A DNA stretch of 64,000 nt from Rhizobium nepotum 39/7 (GTDB lineage: Bacteria > Pseudomonadota > Alphaproteobacteria > Rhizobiales > Rhizobiaceae), in contig NZ_JWJH01000005.1 in the NCBI RefSeq assembly GCF_000949865.1, forward strand, positions 124,001 to 188,000, given 5' to 3'. Position numbers and translations under genes: made by a program. The notes under the pieces are model-generated. The model searched no databases, was not told the origin of the DNA, and was given only the letters and a program-made list of their open reading frames with translations. Of this stretch, positions 38,563 to 45,985 are shown piece after piece (position 1 is the stretch's first letter; every line of letters starts with the position of its first letter).

Positions 38563-40047
38563 TTGCCATTGCCGCCTTCTCTTACGTCCCTGACGGACAG
38601 TGCGCTCATCGCGTTCGATAATCTTGCCGACCGTGCGAGCAGTCTCACCCATCCGACATTGCGGCTTGGCGTCACCGGCCTTTCGCGGGCGGGCAAGACA
38701 GTTTTCATTTCCTCCCTCGTCCATAATCTCCTGAATGGCGGCCGCCTGCCGATGTTCGAGGCCATGCGGTCCGGGCGCGTCTCGAATGTGCGTCTGGAGC
38801 CGCAGCCGGACGACGCCATTCCCCGTTTCCAATATGAGGATCATATTCAGGCGCTGGTGCGCGACAGGCTCTGGCCGGATTCGACACGGGCGATCTCGGA
38901 ACTCAGGATCACGCTCGATTACCAGAGCGCCAGCGGCTGGGGCCGGTGGTTTTCCGCAGGCAAGCTTTCCATCGACATCGTCGACTATCCCGGCGAATGG
39001 CTGCTCGACCTGCCGCTTCTGTCGCAGGACTACAAACAGTTCAGCGACAACACCGTCGCGCTGGCTGAAAACGGTATTCGCGCCGAGCTGGCGCGCGAAT
39101 GGCTGGCCATCGCCGCCTCGCTCGATATCAACGCGCCCGCCGACGAAATGACGGCCCGCCGCCTCGCCGAAAGTTTTGCCGCCTACCTCAAGGCCTGCAA
39201 ATCCGACGAGCGTTCCCTGTCCACGCTGCCGCCGGGCCGTCTGCTGATGCCGGGCGATCTGGAAGGATCACCGGCGCTGACCTTCGCACCCCTGCCCGGC
39301 CTGACAGATGAGAAAGCGCCGAAGGGATCGCTGCGCGCCATGATGGAGCGGCGCTACGACGCCTACAAGTCGATCGTGGTCAAACCCTTCTTCCGCGAGC
39401 ATTTCGCCCGTCTCGACCGGCAGATCGTGCTGATCGACACGCTTCAGGCCGTCAATCGCGGCCCGGAGGCGGTGCAGGATCTGGAGCGGGCGCTGGGCGA
39501 CGTTCTCGCCTGTTTCCGCCCCGGCACCAACAGCCTGCTGTCGTCGCTCATCGGCCGCCGCATCGACAAGGTGCTGATCGCCGCCACCAAGGCCGACCAC
39601 CTGCACCACGAAAGCCATGACCGGCTGGAGCGGCTGACGCGCCGTCTGGTGGACCGCGCCATTACCACCATCGGCATGAATGGCGCGGGCATCGAGGTCA
39701 TGGCGCTGGCTTCCGTGCGCGCCACACGGGAAGCGACCGTGCGGCAGGACGGTCACGACCTTCCGGTCATCGTTGGCACGCCGATGGCCGGTGAGACCAT
39801 CAATGGCGAGACCTTCGACGGCAACCGCAAGACGGCGATCTTTCCAGGTGATCTGCCGGAAGATCCGGAGCCGCTTTTCCTCGGCATTGACAGGGATGGC
39901 GACAAGGCGACGCTGCCCGACGTCAATGTGGTGCGTTTCCGCCCGCCGGATATCGACGAGCCGGGCAGCGGCGGCATCCGTCTTTCCATTCCCCACATAA
40001 GGCTCGACCGCGCCATGCAGTTCCTGTTTGGAGACAAGCTCGCATGA
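38563..40047 (+). CDS. ycjX: YcjX-family P-loop stress protein
   Basis: This 494-residue protein of the DUF463/YcjX family has a P-loop near residue 40 (GVTGLSRAGKTVFISSLVHN) and a GTPase-like DYPGEWLLDLPLL segment. It is a nucleotide-binding stress protein, linked in E. coli to the Psp regulon. The start is taken as TTG at 38563; a second TTG lies two codons later and no ribosome site is strong, so the exact start is uncertain. Its stop overlaps ycjF by four bases, indicating a two-gene module. Confidence 0.92.
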   Translation: MPLPPSLTSLTDSALIAFDNLADRASSLTHPTLRLGVTGLSRAGKTVFISSLVHNLLNGGRLPMFEAMRSGRVSNVRLEPQPDDAIPRFQYEDHIQALVRDRLWPDSTRAISELRITLDYQSASGWGRWFSAGKLSIDIVDYPGEWLLDLPLLSQDYKQFSDNTVALAENGIRAELAREWLAIAASLDINAPADEMTARRLAESFAAYLKACKSDERSLSTLPPGRLLMPGDLEGSPALTFAPLPGLTDEKAPKGSLRAMMERRYDAYKSIVVKPFFREHFARLDRQIVLIDTLQAVNRGPEAVQDLERALGDVLACFRPGTNSLLSSLIGRRIDKVLIAATKADHLHHESHDRLERLTRRLVDRAITTIGMNGAGIEVMALASVRATREATVRQDGHDLPVIVGTPMAGETINGETFDGNRKTAIFPGDLPEDPEPLFLGIDRDGDKATLPDVNVVRFRPPDIDEPGSGGIRLSIPHIRLDRAMQFLFGDKLA

Positions 40048-41123
40048 AGGTTCCCACACCAAACGATCCGCAGACACGCCGACCAGCGGCTTTCACGCTC
40101 GAGACCGAAGAGACGGCACGGACCACCACCGCGCAGAAACGTGGGCCACGCAGCTTCGACGCCGAGATTTCGCTGACACCTGACGAGGAAGACCCATTTC
40201 TGGCACCGGAAGAGATCGATGCCGCCGCATTGCCGGTGGCGACGCCGAAAAAGGGCCGCTTCTCCTTCGGCAAGCTCGCGCTCGGGGCGATTGGCGTGCT
40301 GTTTTCGCTCGCCTTCGGTATTTGGGCGGATCAGCTCATCCGCAACCTCTTTTCCCGCTCCGACTGGCTGGGTTATACGGCGAGCATCGCCCTCGTCGTG
40401 GCGCTTTTTGCCGTCCTCGTTCTCGTCGGACGGGAAGTTTTCGGCATCATGCGGCTCAACGCCGTGCAATCCCTAAAGGCCGATGCGGAGACGGCGAGCC
40501 TCGACAAGAGCCCTAAACCCGCGCGCGCCATCATCACCCGCCTCACTGCGGTTTTGTCCCACCGCGCCGAAACCGCGAAGGGGCGCGCTGCGCTGAAGGA
40601 AACCGAAAACGACGTAATCGACGGCCCGCATCTGATCGAGCTTGCCGAACGGGAATTGCTGGTGCCGCTCGACCGGCAGGCCCGCGCCCTGATCCTCAAC
40701 TCCTCCAAACGTGTCTCCGTTGTCACCGCCGTCAGCCCGCGCGCGGTGGTCGATCTCGCCTATGTCTTGTTCGAGGTGACGAGGCTGGTCAGGGCCATGG
40801 CGGAGCTTTATGGCGGCCGTCCCGGCACGCTTGGCATGCTGCGGCTGTTGCGGGACGTCGTCGCCCATCTCGCCGTCACGGGGTCGATCGCCGTCGGTGA
40901 CGGGCTTGCCCAGCAGGTGCTCGGCCACGGGCTCGCCTCGAAACTCTCCGCGCGTCTGGGCGAAGGCGTCATCAATGGCCTGATGACAGCGCGAATCGGT
41001 ATCGCGGCGATGGATCTGTGCCGTCCGCTGCCGTTCAAGGCGGTGAAGCGACCGGGGATCGGCGACTTCATGTCCGACCTGACGCCCGATCTGACCGGCG
41101 GGAAAACCGCTGGAAAGGCCTGA
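40044..41123 (+). CDS. ycjF: YcjF-family membrane protein (TIGR01620 / DUF697)
   Basis: This 359-residue protein has an N-terminal low-complexity segment, two adjacent membrane helices (about residues 78-98 and 110-130; LALGAIGVLFSLAFGIW and ASIALVVALFAVLVLV) and the C-terminal DUF697 domain with helical glycine-rich repeats. The family is the usual partner of YcjX. The role is thought to be membrane stress related; no biochemistry can be read. It overlaps the ycjX stop by four bases. Confidence 0.93.
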   Translation: MKVPTPNDPQTRRPAAFTLETEETARTTTAQKRGPRSFDAEISLTPDEEDPFLAPEEIDAAALPVATPKKGRFSFGKLALGAIGVLFSLAFGIWADQLIRNLFSRSDWLGYTASIALVVALFAVLVLVGREVFGIMRLNAVQSLKADAETASLDKSPKPARAIITRLTAVLSHRAETAKGRAALKETENDVIDGPHLIELAERELLVPLDRQARALILNSSKRVSVVTAVSPRAVVDLAYVLFEVTRLVRAMAELYGGRPGTLGMLRLLRDVVAHLAVTGSIAVGDGLAQQVLGHGLASKLSARLGEGVINGLMTARIGIAAMDLCRPLPFKAVKRPGIGDFMSDLTPDLTGGKTAGKA

Positions 41124-41252
41124 TCCACCGGGCATATGCGGATCAAAAGGTTACGAACGAAGCCGCAAATTGGGGCGAAATAAACCAAGCATTAACCATT
41201 CCGCCGGTAGATTAGCACTTATCGAACAGGCTTCTTCGCCGGGGAAAGTATC

Positions 41253-41813
41253 ATGTATTCGCGCTTCTTTTCGCTTGTGGGCGGACTTGCCGCCATATTG
41301 TCCGTCAGTGGCGGCTTCGGCATGTCTGACGTCCATGCCGCATCGCGCGATCGCGACGACGTGTTTTTCCGCTCCGTCGCCGGAAGCTGGAAAGGCCCGG
41401 GCGAAATCGTCGCCGGCAAATACAAGGGCACCAAATTCACCTGCGACCTGACGGGCGAGCCGCTTGCCGACAAGCAGACCGGCATCAAGCTTGCCGGCAC
41501 CTGCCGCGTCGGCGTCTTCAGCCAGCCCATGTCCGCCGTCATCAGCCAGAAGGGCAGCAGCTACGAGGGCAAGTTCCTTGACGGCGCCGAAGGCAAGGGA
41601 CTGGATATCATTTCCGGGCAGGTCAGCGGCGACAAGGTCGTTGTCGGCATCAATCGCTCCAAGCTCAACGGCGCCATGGTTGCCCGCGTCTCGAACGACA
41701 ATTCGATGAATATTACCATTTCCGTCAAGGTCGCCGACCAGATGATCCCGGTGATCGGCATGACGCTGGCGCGTGACATCGACCAGATGGCCGTCGGTTC
41801 GATCAAGCCGTAA
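41253..41813 (+). CDS. Secreted protein of unknown function
   Basis: This 186-residue protein has a signal peptide (MYSRFFSLVGGLAAILSVSGG, cleavage near residue 30 after VHA) and a beta-rich mature part with repeated glycine turns (VAGSWKGPGEIVAGKYKG, DLTGEPLADKQ, KLAGTCRVGVF). The pair of cysteines near residues 70 and 88 could form a disulfide. I recognise it only as a conserved rhizobial periplasmic protein. A terminator hairpin follows, located within the end of convergent folK. Confidence 0.65.
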   Translation: MYSRFFSLVGGLAAILSVSGGFGMSDVHAASRDRDDVFFRSVAGSWKGPGEIVAGKYKGTKFTCDLTGEPLADKQTGIKLAGTCRVGVFSQPMSAVISQKGSSYEGKFLDGAEGKGLDIISGQVSGDKVVVGINRSKLNGAMVARVSNDNSMNITISVKVADQMIPVIGMTLARDIDQMAVGSIKP

Positions 41814-41827
41814 GAGCTACGGATTTT

Positions 41828-42343
41828 TTACCCATCACCGAGCGGGAGTGTCCACCACTCCCGTTTTTCGTTTGCGCTGACGATGCTGGTTTTATCCGTC
41901 TTCTGAAGCCACTCGCCTACGGACTTGCCCCTGATTTGAAGATCGGGCGCGATATCGGCAAGCGGCATCAGCACGAAAGCGCGCTCCGTCATGCGCGGAT
42001 GTGGCACTTCGATGCTTTCCGTTACGAGAACATCATTACCATAGGTCAGCACGTCGATATCGATGGTGCGGGGTCCCCAGCGTTCCGTCCTCACCCGCTT
42101 CATGCCCTTTTCGATGTCGAGGCATAGTTGCAGCAGCGCGGGTGCTGCGAGTGAAGTTTCTACCAGCGCGCAGCAATTGAAGAAATCCGCCTGATCGGTC
42201 TTGCCCCAGGGCGGCGTGCGGTAAAGCCCGGAGACTGCCAGCACACGGCAATCCTCATGTGCATCCAGTTCGCGTAGGGCTCTGGCCATCGCGGCGGCCG
42301 GATCGCCGATATTGCCGCCCAGCCCCAATGCGGCGACTTTCAT
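41828..42343 (-). CDS. folK: 2-amino-4-hydroxy-6-hydroxymethyldihydropteridine pyrophosphokinase
   Basis: This enzyme of about 171 residues transfers pyrophosphate from ATP to 6-hydroxymethyl-dihydropterin, giving the substrate of FolP. Motifs are LGLGGNIGDP at the start, LYRTPPWGKTDQADFFNC and GPRTIDIDVLTYG, with the aspartates that bind magnesium. I chose the ATG at 42341-42343 (MKVAALGLGG); upstream GTG codons in frame are possible but would overlap folB. It is the last gene of folP-folB-folK. Confidence 0.95.
   Translation of the reverse strand: MKVAALGLGGNIGDPAAAMARALRELDAHEDCRVLAVSGLYRTPPWGKTDQADFFNCCALVETSLAAPALLQLCLDIEKGMKRVRTERWGPRTIDIDVLTYGNDVLVTESIEVPHPRMTERAFVLMPLADIAPDLQIRGKSVGEWLQKTDKTSIVSANEKREWWTLPLGDG
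41843..41868 (+). terminator. Terminator of the secreted-protein gene, inside folK
   Basis: CGGGAGTG and CACTCCCG pair around a 5-base loop and are followed by TTTTT on the plus strand. It lies about 30 bases after the 41253-41813 stop, within the 3' end of the oppositely transcribed folK. Confidence 0.75.
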
Positions 42344-42347
42344 TCTG

Positions 42348-42713
42348 TCAGGCACGGTGTTCAACACTCACCTGCGCATAGTCGAGAATGCCGGGAACGG
42401 GTGCAGACGGCTTGCGCACCGTGATCCGCAGCCAGACGATTTGCGGATAGCGTGCACGCAGCGCCTTGGCGATGTCGTTCGCCAAAGATTCGATCAGGTA
42501 GCGGCGCTGACCGACGACGATCTTTTCGATGACGGCGAAAGCAACGCCATAATCGACGGTGTTTTCGATATCGTCGGTTTCCAGCGCATCACCCGCCTCG
42601 ACCTCCATCTCGGCATCGACAAAAAATCGCTGGCCAAGCACCTCTTCCTGCTCGAGAAGGCCGTGACGGGCGAAAAAAGAACAGTTTTTCAGAATGATGG
42701 TATAGCGGCTCAT
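42348..42713 (-). CDS. folB: Dihydroneopterin aldolase
   Basis: This 121-residue enzyme cleaves dihydroneopterin to 6-hydroxymethyl-dihydropterin, the step before FolK. Motifs are FFARHGLLEQEEVLGQRFFVD near residue 13 with the conserved glutamate and YLIESLANDIAKAL with the substrate-binding ESLA. The ATG at 42711-42713 (MSRYTIILKN) begins the domain. It lies between folP and folK. Confidence 0.95.
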   Translation of the reverse strand: MSRYTIILKNCSFFARHGLLEQEEVLGQRFFVDAEMEVEAGDALETDDIENTVDYGVAFAVIEKIVVGQRRYLIESLANDIAKALRARYPQIVWLRITVRKPSAPVPGILDYAQVSVEHRA

Positions 42714-42791
42714 CGCATCGCCTCCATGGCGGGGGTGTTTCGCCAAAACGCCGTGCCTTTTTCGGCGTGCGGCGTTCCGGCACTTGTTGAT

Positions 42792-43631
42792 CTATGCATC
42801 GGGCCTTGCCGACGCTTTGGCAAGAACCGCATCGGCGATTGCCAGGGTATCGCGTGTCGCAGCGACATTATGGACGCGAAAAATCGCGGCACCCGCCAGC
42901 CTGAGGATCACTGTCGTCGCTGCTGTTCCGATATCGCGTTCCTCGGCCGCATCCCTGCCCGTCAGCGACCCGATGAAACGCTTGCGCGACGTACCGGCCA
43001 GAACCGGCAGGCCGAAAGCGGCAAGTTCGCCAAAGCGGGCCATCAGCTCGACATTTTCATGCTCGTCCTTGGCGAAACCGAAACCCGGATCGAGCACGAT
43101 GCCGTCACGGGCAATGCCCGCATCCTCGGCGATATCGAGCGAGTGATTGAGGAATTCGAACTGGTCTTCGATGACATCGGCACGCTTTTGCCTGTCGCGA
43201 CCGGTATGCATGATGCAGACGCCTGCGCGCGCAGCCGCGATCACGCCAGCCATCTCCCCATCCTTCTGCAGCCCGAAGACATCGTTGACGATGTGTGCGC
43301 CCGCCGCGATCGCCAGCCTCGCCGTCGATGCGCGGTAGGTATCGACGGAAATCAGAACGTCCGTCTCGCGGCGAAGCCTCTCGATGACCGGCAGTACCCG
43401 GTCCTGTTCCTCGCCCTCCGTCACCCCGGCCGCGCCGGGACGGGTGGATTCGCCGCCGATATCGATGATATCCGCGCCCTCCTCCACGCAGGTCAGCGCA
43501 TGGGAAAAAGCCGCATCGACGGCGAGATAACGGCCGCCATCCGAAAAGGAATCGGGCGTCGCATTGACGATGGCCATAATACGGCCACGTCCATCAAGTT
43601 TCAGGGAGCGACCATGGGCCGCTTGCCACAC
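42792..43631 (-). CDS. folP: Dihydropteroate synthase
   Basis: This enzyme of about 279 residues joins p-aminobenzoate to the pterin diphosphate; it is the sulfonamide target. The TIM barrel shows IMAIVNATPDSFSDGG near the start, DIIDIGGESTRPGA, and AGTSRKRFIG. I chose a GTG at 43629-43631, because the usual N terminus of the family lies there. The frame continues upstream to about 43742 with no good start. It heads the folP-folB-folK run and is divergent from the DUF922 gene. Confidence 0.94.
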   Translation of the reverse strand: MWQAAHGRSLKLDGRGRIMAIVNATPDSFSDGGRYLAVDAAFSHALTCVEEGADIIDIGGESTRPGAAGVTEGEEQDRVLPVIERLRRETDVLISVDTYRASTARLAIAAGAHIVNDVFGLQKDGEMAGVIAAARAGVCIMHTGRDRQKRADVIEDQFEFLNHSLDIAEDAGIARDGIVLDPGFGFAKDEHENVELMARFGELAAFGLPVLAGTSRKRFIGSLTGRDAAEERDIGTAATTVILRLAGAAIFRVHNVAATRDTLAIADAVLAKASARPDA

Positions 43632-43757
43632 ATTGCTGCCGGCTGTTATCACGTAACACGCGCCTTTCGGGAATATACGGAGTGTTATGCCAATTCTTAT
43701 AAGTTCCGCTCCGCCTATGCAGCAAACGTTTTTCAAGTTCAACCGGAAGGCCGGGTC

Positions 43758-44384
43758 ATGACCATATCATCACGTGCTCTTTGCGCCATTTTCGCTGGCG
43801 CAGTGGCCCTTTCCATGCCCGGATCAGCTTTTTCCGAGACCATCGTGCGCAAGACCTATTCCTATTTTTCGATCAGCGGCAAAACCGCCGCCGACCTCGA
43901 CAGGCAGCTTTCCAAGCACGGTCCGCTGACGCGCAACACCGGCGCGCGCCATCCAGGGGCCACCGAGATCAAATTCGGCGGCGAACTCACCTATGTCGAA
44001 AAAAACGGCCTGTGCAGCGTTGGAACCACCAAGGTGGTGCTGAACACCCGCATCCTCCTGCCGCAATGGAAAAACCGCCGCCGGACCACGGCGGAGCTGG
44101 CTTTCATCTGGGATACGCTGCTTGCCGATATCAAGCGCCACGAGGAACGGCACGCGGAAATTGCCCGCACCCATGCCCGCTCGCTCGAAAGGCAATTGAC
44201 GGCGCTCCATCCGCAAAAAAACTGCGAAACGTTGCAGGAGATGGTCGGCAAGATCACCCAGACCGTCATGGATGAGCACGACAAGGATCAGTTGCGTTTC
44301 GATGTGGTGGAATCGAGAAATTTCGATGCGCGCATGACCCGGCTTTTGAAGAACCGGATCGAACAGGGCCAGCACCGGCGCTGA
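43758..44384 (+). CDS. DUF922 predicted secreted zinc protease
   Basis: This 208-residue protein has a signal peptide (MTISSRALCAIFAGAVALSM, cleavage near residue 26) and belongs to DUF922, described as predicted secreted Zn-dependent proteases. The mature protein contains IKRHEERHAEIA, whose HEERH fits the HExxH metalloprotease motif. The start follows GGAAGGCCGGGTC. No substrate can be inferred. It is divergent from folP. Confidence 0.8.
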   Translation: MTISSRALCAIFAGAVALSMPGSAFSETIVRKTYSYFSISGKTAADLDRQLSKHGPLTRNTGARHPGATEIKFGGELTYVEKNGLCSVGTTKVVLNTRILLPQWKNRRRTTAELAFIWDTLLADIKRHEERHAEIARTHARSLERQLTALHPQKNCETLQEMVGKITQTVMDEHDKDQLRFDVVESRNFDARMTRLLKNRIEQGQHRR

Positions 44385-44474
44385 GCCGCATTTTTCCCGT
44401 AGACGCATTGCGCAACGCGAACATGACGTTACGGCATGTCCGATATCACCCGTGACTTCTCGCCATGGTGCCAT

Positions 44475-44664
44475 CGACGAGACTCATTGTAGCTTGTTCG
44501 TACGGTTTGGAACGGTGGCGGCCCGCAGCGGGTCCGGCGTTCGAAACCGCCTCCGGTTCTCCCGGTGCGCACTTGAGGGCTCGCAGGTGTTTCCTCCCTC
44601 GCCTGCATGCTGCGTACCCGCCTCGCCCCGCTCCCCGCTAACAGGTGAGCGGGGCTTTTTCTGT
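44475..44664 (+). ncRNA. Candidate structured small RNA
   Basis: A stem of GGCGG plus CGCAGC pairs with GCTGCG plus CCGCC and encloses several smaller hairpins: GGCG with CGCC, CCGG with CCGG, and GCAGG with CCTGC. This is followed directly by a rho-independent terminator on the plus strand, and no reading frame explains the region. I could not match it to 4.5S RNA (the GGAAGGAAGCAG loop is absent), tmRNA or 6S RNA with confidence. Left end and promoter are uncertain. Confidence 0.5.
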
Positions 44665-44665
44665 G
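44628..44665 (+). terminator. Terminator of the candidate small RNA
   Basis: CCCCGCT and AGCGGGG pair around an 8-base loop (AACAGGTG), followed by CTTTTT. No plus-strand protein gene ends nearby, so the terminated transcript is either a small RNA or a long tail of the DUF922 message. Confidence 0.85.
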
Positions 44666-44685
44666 GCGTGCAATGCGGAGTGTTA

Positions 44686-45006
44686 TCAGCCCTGGCGTTC
44701 GGGAACGTGAACGACAAGACCGTCAAGCTCGTCCTTCATCTTGATCTGACAGGAAAGACGCGAGGTGGGACGCACTTCGAAGGCGAAATCCAGCATGTCC
44801 TCTTCCATCGGTTCGGGTCCACCGACACGTTCAGACCATGCGTCGTCCACATAGACATGACAGGTCGCACAGGCGCAGGCGCCGCCGCATTCCGCATCGA
44901 TGCCGGGAATGGAGTTGCGCACGGCGTTCTCCATGACGGTGGAACCGTTGCTCACATCGAGTTCGTGGGGCGTGCCGTCAAAGGCAACGATGGTCAGTTT
45001 TGTCAT
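44686..45006 (-). CDS. fdxB: 2Fe-2S ferredoxin (adrenodoxin type)
   Basis: This 106-residue electron carrier has the CX5CX2C arrangement (C40, C46, C49 in [15 protein letters not shown]) and a fourth cysteine in RLSCQIKM. An extra cysteine at 44 is common in the group. The sequence [21 protein letters not shown] is typical of the vertebrate-type ferredoxins that serve P450 systems and iron-sulfur assembly. It stands alone with no assembly genes nearby, so the partner reductase is unknown. The start at 45004-45006 gives the standard N terminus. Confidence 0.93.
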   Translation of the reverse strand: MTKLTIVAFDGTPHELDVSNGSTVMENAVRNSIPGIDAECGGACACATCHVYVDDAWSERVGGPEPMEEDMLDFAFEVRPTSRLSCQIKMKDELDGLVVHVPERQG

Positions 45007-45135
45007 GCCGGAATCCAAAATAGTGATCTGAGAACTGTTCTAAACACATAGAAAGGCCGGTTCGGCTTGGCAACCCGCTTCAGGGGCGCCAGGCGCAACC
45101 GGCCCCGCAAAATGATAAATTTGATGGGATCTGTC

Positions 45136-45504
45136 TTAGCGGCAGAGCTTGAGGATGAAGTTTTCCGCTTCGACAATGGCCGCAGCGAGCCTGGCGATGG
45201 CCGCGCTGTCGTTGCCCTTGTCCTCTACCGTTGCCGCAGCCTTCGACACGGCAGACGCGCCGATGGCTTGCGCTGCGCCCTTCAGACGGTGGGCGGTTGC
45301 CCTCACGGTCTTGTCGTCAGCATCGGCCATTTCATGCAGGGCAGCACGGGCGTTACGACTGAAGAGTTGCAGAACCTCGATTTCCAGTTCCTTGTCGCCC
45401 ATCGTCTGCCGAGCGAGATGATCGAAATCGATAGGCCTTGTACCGGCGGCCGGCGCACCACCACAATTATCCGGAGCCTCGAAAGCAATACTGACCGCTG
45501 CCAT
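45136..45504 (-). CDS. HPt-domain phosphotransfer protein
   Basis: This 122-residue protein has a four-helix HPt domain with the phospho-accepting histidine at residue 72 (TVRATAHRLKGAAQAIGA). It has no kinase or receiver domain of its own, so it passes phosphate between a hybrid kinase and a response regulator. It is not the ChpT type. The partner is unknown; CckA is a hybrid kinase encoded in the same window, but pairing is speculative. It is divergent from gpr. Confidence 0.85.
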   Translation of the reverse strand: MAAVSIAFEAPDNCGGAPAAGTRPIDFDHLARQTMGDKELEIEVLQLFSRNARAALHEMADADDKTVRATAHRLKGAAQAIGASAVSKAAATVEDKGNDSAAIARLAAAIVEAENFILKLCR

Positions 45505-45985
45505 TTCTGAAATTCCTTTGTCTCGCCGTTTCCTGTTTCGTGTCACATCTGTGTCGTATTTACGCATTGAAGACGGTGCTATCGGCTTAAATTACGGCGT
45601 GACGCGGGCGAAAATCTTCTGCTATGGTTAATTTATGTTAAACTTATGCGAAACAAGGCGTTCAGCGCGAAACTAAGGTTTAAAAACTGTTAAAAAGCCG
45701 ACACTTCGCTACCGTCGCAAACCCGCATTAATTGTTTCGAACACCTAAATGTGTCACTACGGTACTGCCGCCCCGATAAGGCTTAAGCTCAAGCTTTGTT
45801 ATTGCGGCACAGTGATGTAATTTCGCCCGAAAGCTGGATCACCAGCATTCGGGATTTGGTAAATGGCGGAATTGTTCTCCTTCACGGGAATAATTTTCCG
45901 CCGGCATGATGGCGGCAGTCCGCTTGCGCGTCGCAAGTGGTCGAACGGCATGAAGCCGGGCGTATGTGTAACGAGGCGTAACCGC
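45505..45985. promoter_or_regulatory. Divergent upstream region of the HPt gene and gpr
   Basis: An AT-rich stretch of 481 bases. It contains two TTAA-N6-TTAA direct repeats at 45628-45641 and 45680-45693. The established CtrA site is TTAA-N7-TTAA, so these are one base short and only suggestive. The gpr frame stays open upstream for 41 codons, but the family start lies at 45986. Confidence 0.4.

Larger units (their letters stand above)
44385..44685. other. Intergenic region DUF922-fdx
   Basis: About 300 bases. The right-hand part is GC-rich and highly structured and ends in a clear plus-strand terminator (annotated separately as a candidate small RNA). The left-hand 80 bases show no features I can name. 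Confidence 0.5.

Noticed and set aside
44475-44664. 6S, 4.5S or tmRNA identity for the structured region near fdx.
   Set aside because: The 4.5S loop sequence is absent, no tmRNA tag frame is seen, and the fold is branched rather than one long 6S-like rod, so no name is given.
45863-45985. In-frame extension upstream of gpr that would add 41 residues.
   Set aside because: The start at 45986 gives the known 2,115-residue length and a sensible N terminus; the added residues look like translated promoter.
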